Assembly: GCA_029058455.1 (NCBI GenBank)
Contig: JAIDXU010000281.1
Location: forward strand, 1-16,503
Source: Paramuribaculum sp.
Lineage (GTDB): Bacteria; Bacteroidota; Bacteroidia; Bacteroidales; Muribaculaceae
Direction of reading: 5' to 3'
Length of the DNA: 16,503 nt
Shown: positions 7,830-14,417 of the stretch, piece after piece
How the letters are laid out: each line of letters starts with the position of its first letter
How positions within the stretch are numbered: the stretch's first letter is position 1
The notes under the pieces: generated by a model
Databases searched by the model: none
What the model was told of the DNA's origin: nothing
Seen by the model: only the letters and a program-made list of their open reading frames with translations
Made by a program: the position numbers and the translations under genes

Positions 7830-7856
7830 AGACGGGTCAGACAAGTCAGACAGGTC
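7830..7856 (-). repeat. Three 9-bp tandem repeats
   Basis: On the minus strand GACCTGTCT, GACTTGTCT and GACCCGTCT follow one another directly, differing at two positions. In the frame of the 55-codon fragment they read as Asp-Leu/Pro-Ser tripeptides. They sit just before the ribosome binding site of the four-helix gene. Confidence 0.85.
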
Positions 7857-8106
7857 AGCCGGGATACCTGAAACGCAGCTCTTGTAATCCCGGCCGTCTG
7901 CCGAGTTGAGTAAATCCCCGGCAGTGGCCCATATCGCCTTGAATAATTCTTGCTTCTGCTGAGTGTTGGTTGCCATAATGCCATAATTAAAACCCGAACA
8001 TCGAATTACAAAGTTACAAACAAAATTTGAGGTAACAATCGGTTATGCTTAAAAACATAATCAATTGTGATTTTAGCGTATATATAATCGTAGAAATATA
8101 AACGCG

Positions 8107-9474
8107 TTAGTTATGGCTTTTGAGGAAGTCGGGGAGGTCAAGCGATTGGTAGCGCGGCACGTTGTTTTTTATCAGGTTGCCGTTTTTGTCAATCATCAGG
8201 TAGGTAGGGAAGCCCTGAATGTTAAGATGGCCCATGATTCGATCGGTCATTTCAACATCGTCTATAAAAATATGTGTAGCGTTTGAAATAGTGGGAGCTA
8301 ATTTAGCCCACTGATCAGCGGTTGAGCGAAGCCATATCACAGCAAACCGGATGTTGCTATCCTTGAACGATTTTCTCAGATCCTCACTCTTCATAAGTCC
8401 TGCCCGGCATGGACCGCACCATGTCGCACTAATGTCAAGGTATATCGGGTGACCTTTATATTCATTTATAAGCCATTCCAGGGGATTCTTATCAGAGATT
8501 TCCTTGATTTCACCACCCGAATAGACTATGATGCTGCCGGGCTTGATTCCGTCAATAGAGATTTCATCGACAGGCTTATTGTCAGCATACAGACGGTCAT
8601 AGTAGTTAGTGTTGAAAAACACCGACCTGCCGGGCACAGGAGCATCCTCATCACAGGCATACATGATGTCGCGCACAGTGCCTTTGGGAGCGCTGTCTCT
8701 CACATCAGCAAATTGACTCATTATCGCGGAAATATGATAAGCGAAAATCATGACTTTTGTATTCTCATCATTGAAGATGTCGAAAATAGGATCAAGGAAA
8801 AACGCGCGCTGTTCCTCAATATTCTTTCCACGATAACCACATGCAAAATTTGCCAGCGTATAAAGATATTCCGCATACAGCATCGATTTCACTTCCTGCG
8901 ACAAATTGTGTTTTTGTGCATAACTGTCGATGCTGTCACGCCCCTCCATGACATATTTCTTAAACACAGGCATATATTCTTGAATCGCAACAGTGTCAGA
9001 GGGTAAAGACACTGAGTTGATCAAACGATTCAGATACTGCATTGCGGGTGTATATTGCTGATTTATTTCAGAATGATCCCCGGAAAACGAGACTGAAAGC
9101 GGAGTGGTGGAAGCATCTATATCCAAATATATGGAATCGCCGGGAGCCGCAAAAGCGCTGATGAAGTTGCGGGTATTATAGTTTATGGTAAATGTGTGAG
9201 GATATGACAGGGGAATCCTGGCGCAGAAAGAATTGTTGCTGTCGAGTTCACATATTTTTCTTACGCTTTTGTCGGATATATCACATTCTATTATAACAAC
9301 GGTTCTCGGCATACCTTCAGCAATATTACTGATCTGTCCGGCTACTGTTATTGAGTCGGATACTGATTTTTCAGCGTAAGAATTCAGATATTCATTGGCC
9401 GCTCCTTTTGCCACGAATGGAATCAATCCGATCAGCATTAGAGATGCCACTACCATATAAACTCTTTTTGCCAT
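8107..9474 (-). CDS. Exported TlpA-like thioredoxin-fold protein
   Basis: This 455-residue protein, with the start taken at the ATG 9472-9474, begins MAKRVYMVVASLMLIGLIPF, a signal peptide with no lipobox Cys. An ATG two codons upstream is also possible. A start at 9606 would put 44 unlikely residues before the signal and extend past the probable promoter. After the signal comes a beta-rich N-terminal region (about 35-115, resembling the DUF4369-type domain common in Bacteroidota TlpA proteins), then a helical middle. The C-terminal thioredoxin fold (about 330-455) has WCGPC with C353 and C356 and the cis-proline loop GFPTY. It probably works as a periplasmic thiol-disulfide reductase whose substrate is unknown. 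It is a single gene; no clear terminator follows. It diverges from the membrane protein/Xre operon. Confidence 0.9.
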   Translation of the reverse strand: MAKRVYMVVASLMLIGLIPFVAKGAANEYLNSYAEKSVSDSITVAGQISNIAEGMPRTVVIIECDISDKSVRKICELDSNNSFCARIPLSYPHTFTINYNTRNFISAFAAPGDSIYLDIDASTTPLSVSFSGDHSEINQQYTPAMQYLNRLINSVSLPSDTVAIQEYMPVFKKYVMEGRDSIDSYAQKHNLSQEVKSMLYAEYLYTLANFACGYRGKNIEEQRAFFLDPIFDIFNDENTKVMIFAYHISAIMSQFADVRDSAPKGTVRDIMYACDEDAPVPGRSVFFNTNYYDRLYADNKPVDEISIDGIKPGSIIVYSGGEIKEISDKNPLEWLINEYKGHPIYLDISATWCGPCRAGLMKSEDLRKSFKDSNIRFAVIWLRSTADQWAKLAPTISNATHIFIDDVEMTDRIMGHLNIQGFPTYLMIDKNGNLIKNNVPRYQSLDLPDFLKSHN

Positions 9475-9563
9475 AATCATTCTTATTAGATTTTGAAATT
9501 CGGTATATATCAATTTTTTGTGCATTTTTTTGTAACAAACAGTTATCACTCGGTCTGTGAGGG

Positions 9564-9571
9564 CAAAATTA
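9564..9571 (-). promoter_or_regulatory. Probable -7 element for the TlpA-like gene
   Basis: TAATTTTG on the minus strand matches TAnnTTTG exactly and lies 89 bp upstream of the chosen start. No good TTTG box sits about 20 bp further upstream, so this is a half-supported call. Confidence 0.45.
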
Positions 9572-9742
9572 AGAAAATTAATTGAATCACAGGCCTTAAC
9601 CCACAAAATTTTGCTGATTTATATTGATACCAACGCTGTTATTTCAGAATGATTCGCCAACTCTGTGGTTATGATTATCAGGATAATTTGTTCATATCAA
9701 CAAAAATACTGTCAAATAAATTTGATAAAATATAAAGAATAC

Positions 9743-9773
9743 TTGTCTATATGTAAAATATTATATACTTTTG
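9743..9773 (+). promoter_or_regulatory. Bacteroidota promoter for the membrane protein/Xre operon
   Basis: TTG at 9743-9745, a 20-bp spacer and TACTTTTG at 9766-9773 give a good match. The operon's first ATG is 35 bp beyond. The spacing fits the start at 9809 and rules out the longer reading frame that begins at 9665. Confidence 0.8.
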
Positions 9774-9808
9774 CAGCGATAAACATTTTCTCACTAATTT
9801 CACCCTTT

Positions 9809-10204
9809 ATGAAAAAACTCCTTTTCCCTCACATCTTCCAATCTATAGGTTGGATTATGTTTATTCCCGCTATGATAGCAGGAGCGTTGATCTATTTCAA
9901 TATACTTGGTTTTTCCGCCAACATAGAAACGGTTGTTTACAATCTCGTGATTATCGGTATAGCACTCGGAGCATTGTTTATCGTATGCTCAAAAGAGCGC
10001 ATTGAGGATGAAATGATCCAATCAATCCGCCTGGCATCACTTCTTAACTCAATTTATGTATATGTTGCAATGCTCATAATATTCACGATAGTGTTTAACG
10101 GATTTGATTTTCTCAGGTTTGCGGTTATCAATCTTGTGCTTCTCCCAATACTTTTTGTGATTAACTTCCGATTGGAAATACATCGTTATAACAAGATAAG
10201 CTGA
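9809..10204 (+). CDS. Small four-helix membrane protein, operon partner of an Xre regulator
   Basis: This 131-residue protein starts MKKLLFPHIFQSIGWIMFIP and has four hydrophobic segments at about 10-32, 40-60, 76-95 and 103-119. The middle cytoplasmic loop (61-75) carries the charged amphipathic motif SKERIEDEMIQSIRL. The C-terminus is short and basic. The longer in-frame opening at 9665 would cover the promoter and is rejected. The next gene starts 2 bp after its stop. This arrangement, a small membrane protein with a loop of the form ER-x2-DE-x3-IR followed by a tiny Cro-like regulator, recurs in gut Bacteroidota and Firmicutes as far as I recall, with no established function. The loop could be a contact site for the regulator or another partner, which is inference. 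Confidence 0.85.
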   Translation: MKKLLFPHIFQSIGWIMFIPAMIAGALIYFNILGFSANIETVVYNLVIIGIALGALFIVCSKERIEDEMIQSIRLASLLNSIYVYVAMLIIFTIVFNGFDFLRFAVINLVLLPILFVINFRLEIHRYNKIS

Positions 10205-10206
10205 AA

Positions 10207-10407
10207 ATGAAGAATCGAATTAAGGTAGAGCGCGCAGAGATGGATATAACCCAGCAGCAGCTTGCCGAAGCTGTTGGCGTAAGCCGACAAACTATTGTCG
10301 CCATCGAGAAGAATCGCTTTTTACCCTCTACCCCGTTAGCGCTAAAAATCAGCAAATTTTTCGGCAAACCGGTCGAAAGTATTTTCATTCTTGAAGAAAC
10401 CGACTGA
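10207..10407 (+). CDS. Small Xre-family (Cro/CI-type) transcriptional regulator
   Basis: This 66-residue protein is almost entirely one helix-turn-helix domain. DITQQQLAEAVGVSRQTI (13-30) is the helix-turn-helix, with VSRQTIVAIEKNRFLPS the recognition helix and following turn. ALKISKFFGKPVESIFIL closes the fold. The tail ends six residues later, as in the YozG-like subgroup. There is no effector domain, so any signal must reach it through a partner, most simply the membrane protein encoded 2 bp upstream. It probably dimerises and binds its own operon's promoter region, though I see no clear operator there. A strong hairpin terminator lies 105 bp downstream. Confidence 0.95.
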   Translation: MKNRIKVERAEMDITQQQLAEAVGVSRQTIVAIEKNRFLPSTPLALKISKFFGKPVESIFILEETD

Positions 10408-10511
10408 CGACAGCACTTTCAATTCTCAACCCACCGGCACATATAACATCGTGTGTTTTCACCGTCATATCAACTTGAGGTCGATATAAGAATCTCACAA
10501 CCTCGATAATG

Positions 10512-10554
10512 AGAAAATCAGCCATTTAGTATCATATTAAATGGCTGATTTTCT
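10512..10554 (+). terminator. 17-bp perfect hairpin, terminator of the Xre operon
   Basis: AGAAAATCAGCCATTTA (10512-10528) is exactly complementary to 10538-10554 around a 9-base loop, with the 3' arm ending in TTTTCT. It lies between the Xre operon and the promoter of the GH89 gene. It has few G-C pairs and a short T run, so it might instead be a processing or protein-binding site. Confidence 0.75.
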
Positions 10555-10594
10555 TGGTAGATTCGCTGGTGATTACACAGAAAAAATCATGAAG

Positions 10595-10628
10595 TTTGGT
10601 GAATATAAAAAGATTATGCTTATCTTTG
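10595..10628 (+). promoter_or_regulatory. Probable promoter for the GH89 gene
   Basis: TTTG at 10595-10598 and TATCTTTG at 10621-10628 match the Bacteroidota boxes, but the spacer is 22 bp, slightly long. The GH89 ATG follows 28 bp later, giving a short leader. Confidence 0.65.
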
Positions 10629-10656
10629 TGTATATTTTAAACCAATCTGTATTATC

Positions 10657-13600
10657 ATGAAAAAGCTGCGTATATTGCTGGCTTTGGTTATGGCGTTGAC
10701 AGCTTCGGCGGCAGTCGTGGCTTCGACTCCCCAACAGGCCAAGGCACTGACCGATTTTCTTGACCGCATAGGCGGTGACGGCGCAAGTAAACTGATTGTT
10801 ACCGATGTCGATCCGTCGCTCAGCGTCAACGGCAAGGAGAGATTTGTGATTACCTCTCAGGATGGCAAACCTGCGGTTAAGGGCTCTTCGTTGTCGGCTG
10901 TCACTACCGGCATAAACTGGTATCTCAACCATTACGCGCATATCAATCTGTCGTGGAACAATCTCACCACCGACCTCTCAAAAGTCTCTCTTCCCATTCC
11001 GGTAGCCGAGGAGTCTCACGAATCTTCGGCCGACTACCGTTATTATCTCAACTACTGCACATTCAGCTACTCGATGTCGACATGGACATGGGATCGCTGG
11101 CAGAAAGAGATCGACTGGATGGCTCTTCACGGCATTAATATGCCGCTTCAGATCGTTGGTCTCGATGTGGTGTGGAGAAATCTGCTCACCAAATATTATG
11201 ACTATACTCCTGCCGAGGCCGACGCGTTTATCGCCGGCCCATGTTTTCAGGCATGGTGGGGCATGAATAATCTTCAGGGCTGGGGCGGTGCCAATCCCGA
11301 CTGGTGGTATGAGCGTCAGGCCAATCTCGCCCGCAACATTCTTGCCCGCGAGCGTGAGTTAGGCATGGATCCGGTTATTCCGGGCTATAGCGGCTCGGTG
11401 CCCGACAATTTCTATAAAAAGACCCGCAATCGCTCTATAGCTCAGGGCGGATGGTGCGGCTTCACACGCCCTCACCTCCTCGACCCCAACGGCAAGGCCT
11501 TTGCCGAAGTGTCGGCCAACTACTATAAGGAGCTGGAGGCTCTTATGGGCACTTCGGCCTATTATGCGATGGATCCTTTTCATGAGGGTGCCAACACCTC
11601 GGGCATAGATGTGCCGTCGGCCTACCGCGCCATCGGCAATGCCATGCTGTCGGCCAATCCCGAGGCCAAATGGGTGATTCAGTTCTGGCAGTGGAGCAAC
11701 GACCAATATAATGTGCTCGACCAGGTGGAGAAAGGCAAACTGATAATTCTCGATCTGTTCAGCGACGGCCACACTCATTTCAATGCCTATAAATCTCACG
11801 ACGCCGTTTATTGCTCGCTCAATAACTTCGGTGGCCGCACCGGCATGATGGGTCGCGTCAATAAGGTTGTTGACGGATATTTTGATGAAAAAGCAAAAAA
11901 CTCAAACATCAAGGGCATTGGCGCCACTCCCGAGGCTATCGAGCAGGTGAGCGCTCACTATGACATACTTTACGAACTGCCCTGGTATTCATCCAAGCCC
12001 GACCCCGAGGCATGGATGAACGATTATGCCATTGCCCGCTATAGCGTGAATTCGCCCGAAGCCGCCGAGGCATGGGAGTTGCTCAGGAACTCTACCCTCA
12101 GCTGCCCCACGGCGCTTCAAGGCCCTCATGAGGCAGTGATGTGCGGAAGGCCGGCGCTGACCATCAACAGTGTGTCGACATGGGGAGGCTCGACTCTGTT
12201 CTATGATCCTCAGGATGTTATTTCAGCCGCCTACAAACTGCTGGCCGCCAACATTACTGACGGCGAATCGGCTGTAAACAACTATTCTTATGACATAGTG
12301 GATGTTACCCGCCAGACCATGAGCGACTATTCAAAGGCTCTGCTCGACGGCATACGTCAGGCCAATGAGAAGAACGACATCCCTTTGTTTGAGAAGCGTC
12401 GTGACACCTTCCTCAACATGATGCTCGACGTTGACCGTCTGCTCAACACTCATCCCGATTTCATGCTCGGCCACTGGACCGAAATGGCGCGTGATATTGC
12501 CTCTGAATCTCCGGCCACTACCGAAGCCGACGCCGCATGGCTCGAGCATGATAATGCACGCACCCTCATCACGACATGGGGCCCGAGAGCAAGCAGCGAA
12601 AACGGCGGATTGCGCGACTACTCCTATCGTCAGTGGGGTGGCATGATGAAGGATTTTTATTACGGGAGATGGAAAAAATGGTTTGACTCCGGCATGAAGT
12701 CCACCAACTGGTTTACCTACGAATGGGATTGGGCGCACAACGATAATACCCGCTATCCCACAGAGGCTACGGGCAACTCCCGTGAGGTGGCCGAGGGACT
12801 CCTGTCGAAATATCTCTCGCCTCTCACCGGCTCTGACAGCAATGTCTATTACCTCAACCGCTGTCTCGACAATAATCTGCCCGATGAGTTTTCTATCAGC
12901 GTTGCCCGAGGCAATGATTTCACCCCAGCCCTCAATGCCGCCGGCACTACTATTGAGCGGATTGCCATAGACTTTGACAACAACAAGCGGTTTTCAGACT
13001 CGGAGACCGTTGAGAGCGGCGTGATGAAGATAGCTTCCGACGCACCCGTGGGGCGTCACAGCTGTCAAATCACTCTTGCCGACGGCACGGTGGCTAATCT
13101 CAGCGTGGTTGTGTTTGAGCAGATCACAGAGCCGCGCACCGTTTCGGTCGCCACCGAAGATCCCCTCAAGGGCCTTGTGACCATTGACGGTACCGACGCT
13201 CATGAGGTGACCAACACCGACTATGTGGTGATTCGCGCCCTTCCGACCGAGAAATATGACTTTTCGGAATGGACCGACGCCTCGGGCAAGAGTGTTGGAA
13301 ACGACAATCCCTATACATATTACGGTAAGGAAAATGCTTCGTTTACCGCACACTTTGTTGAAAACAAATGGGGCGTACCCGCCACCGACTACAAAGACCG
13401 CGCCGACATCGAGAAATATAAACAGTATGTCAAGTCTATCGATGTAGTGCAGAACGAGGTAGCTACCAACCTCTACTCCACCGAGTCGCTTCCCGAAAAG
13501 CAGTTCAACTACATTCAGCAGCGCATCAAGGCTGCTCCCGGCGGCGAGTTTGAGATTGACTGGAGCGATGCCGGTGGCCTTAAATGGCTCTTCCTGTCGG

Positions 13601-14352
13601 CTTATCTCGACTATGACGCTGACGGAAAGTTTAATAAGCAGAACGAATTGCTTTGCACCCTCGGCAAACATCGCAACAACAATAACAGTGATGTGGCCAA
13701 GGGTGTGATGAAGGTTGTTCTACCATTTGACGCGCCAAAGGGTGTAACCCACATGCGTATGCGTTTCGACAGCTCATGGTTTGAGCCGTGGGATGAAGCA
13801 ACCGGCGCTTATGACGCCGATATGACCGTGACACGTTTCGCATACGAGTTTCTGGTTGAGCTTAACGACTCGCCCGAATATGAGAGCAAGGTTTCGGTAA
13901 AGCCCAACGATCCGAAACTCGGCTCGGTGAGCATTGACCGCTCGACCTATCAGCCCGGCGAGAAGGTTGTGATCTTCTCCTATCCTTCCGAGGGTTATCA
14001 CATCGCAAGATGGGTCGATCAGCATGGCCGCACCCTTCCGTCAGAATGGATGGATGGCAACTCGCTCACCTTTATGGTGTATGACAATGCGGAAATCACT
14101 GCGATTTTTGAGCCCGGCGAATCAAATGCAGCTCGCCCCGATGATGACAAGCGGGCCCTCTCGTCGCTTCTCGAAGGCAATCGCCTTATAGTCTCCAATC
14201 TCAACGCCGGTGAGACCATTAGGCTCGTCAACATTTCCGGTCAGACACTTTCCACTATCACAGCTACCTCCTCTACCGCTACCCTCACTCTTCCCTCTCC
14301 GGGTGCCTATTTTGTAGCTACCCCTCTCGACACCATCAAAATTGTCTACTGA
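10657..14352 (+). CDS. Large modular GH89 alpha-N-acetylglucosaminidase with C-terminal sorting domain
   Basis: This 1231-residue enzyme should release terminal alpha-linked GlcNAc, as on class III mucin or heparan-type glycans. A signal peptide (MKKLRILLALVMALTASAAV) precedes the NAGLU N-terminal domain (about 25-110), the catalytic barrel (about 125-455) and the helical C-terminal domain (about 465-735). Barrel landmarks include YYLNYCTFSYSMSTWTWDRW, WWGMNNLQGWGG, E310 in DPFHEG and E426 in GATPEAIEQ, which line up by context with the two catalytic glutamates of human NAGLU (E316, E446). After a beta domain (about 740-822) come an InlB-B-like repeat (826-906), a GEVED-like domain (about 911-1068) and a second InlB-like repeat (about 1075-1153). 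The C-terminal domain (about 1165-1231, with GETIRLVNISGQTL and PGAYFV) resembles a T9SS type A sorting domain. The catalytic assignment is strong; the accessory domain names are by pattern. Confidence 0.95.
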   Translation: MKKLRILLALVMALTASAAVVASTPQQAKALTDFLDRIGGDGASKLIVTDVDPSLSVNGKERFVITSQDGKPAVKGSSLSAVTTGINWYLNHYAHINLSWNNLTTDLSKVSLPIPVAEESHESSADYRYYLNYCTFSYSMSTWTWDRWQKEIDWMALHGINMPLQIVGLDVVWRNLLTKYYDYTPAEADAFIAGPCFQAWWGMNNLQGWGGANPDWWYERQANLARNILARERELGMDPVIPGYSGSVPDNFYKKTRNRSIAQGGWCGFTRPHLLDPNGKAFAEVSANYYKELEALMGTSAYYAMDPFHEGANTSGIDVPSAYRAIGNAMLSANPEAKWVIQFWQWSNDQYNVLDQVEKGKLIILDLFSDGHTHFNAYKSHDAVYCSLNNFGGRTGMMGRVNKVVDGYFDEKAKNSNIKGIGATPEAIEQVSAHYDILYELPWYSSKPDPEAWMNDYAIARYSVNSPEAAEAWELLRNSTLSCPTALQGPHEAVMCGRPALTINSVSTWGGSTLFYDPQDVISAAYKLLAANITDGESAVNNYSYDIVDVTRQTMSDYSKALLDGIRQANEKNDIPLFEKRRDTFLNMMLDVDRLLNTHPDFMLGHWTEMARDIASESPATTEADAAWLEHDNARTLITTWGPRASSENGGLRDYSYRQWGGMMKDFYYGRWKKWFDSGMKSTNWFTYEWDWAHNDNTRYPTEATGNSREVAEGLLSKYLSPLTGSDSNVYYLNRCLDNNLPDEFSISVARGNDFTPALNAAGTTIERIAIDFDNNKRFSDSETVESGVMKIASDAPVGRHSCQITLADGTVANLSVVVFEQITEPRTVSVATEDPLKGLVTIDGTDAHEVTNTDYVVIRALPTEKYDFSEWTDASGKSVGNDNPYTYYGKENASFTAHFVENKWGVPATDYKDRADIEKYKQYVKSIDVVQNEVATNLYSTESLPEKQFNYIQQRIKAAPGGEFEIDWSDAGGLKWLFLSAYLDYDADGKFNKQNELLCTLGKHRNNNNSDVAKGVMKVVLPFDAPKGVTHMRMRFDSSWFEPWDEATGAYDADMTVTRFAYEFLVELNDSPEYESKVSVKPNDPKLGSVSIDRSTYQPGEKVVIFSYPSEGYHIARWVDQHGRTLPSEWMDGNSLTFMVYDNAEITAIFEPGESNAARPDDDKRALSSLLEGNRLIVSNLNAGETIRLVNISGQTLSTITATSSTATLTLPSPGAYFVATPLDTIKIVY

Positions 14353-14372
14353 TCCTAATTTTATCCTCAAAA

Positions 14373-14404
14373 AAACAGCCGGGCCGCGATAGGCTCGGCT
14401 GTTT
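14373..14404. terminator. Bidirectional terminator between GH89 and flippase genes
   Basis: AAACAGCCGGGCC (14373-14385) pairs with GGCTCGGCTGTTT (14392-14404), 13 bp with one G-T pair and a 6-base loop. On the minus strand it is followed by seven T residues, and on the plus strand by TTTCTGTTT. It serves the two convergent genes. Confidence 0.9.
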
Positions 14405-14417
14405 CTGTTTCATGCCA

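Larger units (their letters stand above)
7809..7976 (-). pseudogene. Truncated N-terminal fragment of a type I restriction methylase (HsdM-like)
   Basis: A 55-codon ORF opens MATNTQQKQELFKAIWATAG and continues DLLNSADGRDYKSCVSGI. That is the order of the HsdM N-terminus, normally of the form LxxxIWxxAdxLRgsVDGWDFKqYVLG. Several hallmark residues are altered: the Trp of DGWDF is Arg, the Tyr of QYVLG is Cys, and the Leu is Ser. After about residue 39 the similarity stops and the frame runs into the 9-bp tandem repeats and a TGA overlapping the next gene's ATG. The rest of the methylase (usually around 500 residues), the specificity subunit and the nuclease are absent. I read it as the stub left by an internal deletion that joined the 5' end of hsdM to the spacer before the four-helix gene. 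The family match is from memory of the motif, not from a search. Confidence 0.6.
9475..9808. other. AT-rich divergent intergenic region
   Basis: These 334 bp contain no convincing gene. They hold two outward-facing control regions: a -7-like box for the TlpA-like gene (9564-9571, minus) and a complete promoter for the membrane protein/Xre operon (9743-9773, plus). Between them lies AT-rich sequence in which I see no clear operator or palindrome. Reading frames extending the two flanking genes into this region exist but lack supporting features. Confidence 0.7.

Noticed and set aside
7793..7984. 63-codon minus-strand frame rich in Arg, Thr and Leu upstream of the four-helix gene
   Set aside because: The alternative frame from 7976 gives an HsdM-like N-terminus and an ATGA overlap with the next gene, which is better supported.
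8059..8072. Small AATCA/TGATT palindrome downstream of the TlpA-like gene
   Set aside because: A 5-bp AT-rich stem without a T run; likely chance.
9475..9606. Longer start for the TlpA-like protein (ATG at 9606)
   Set aside because: It would place 44 residues before an otherwise clear signal peptide and would cover the probable promoter.
9665..9808. Longer start for the small membrane protein
   Set aside because: The extension covers the TTG-N20-TACTTTTG promoter; the ATG at 9809 sits 35 bp after that promoter and begins a typical membrane protein.
12994..13671. 225-codon minus-strand open frame inside the GH89 gene
   Set aside because: Antisense to the accessory domains of GH89, with no recognisable domain and no promoter; a shadow frame.
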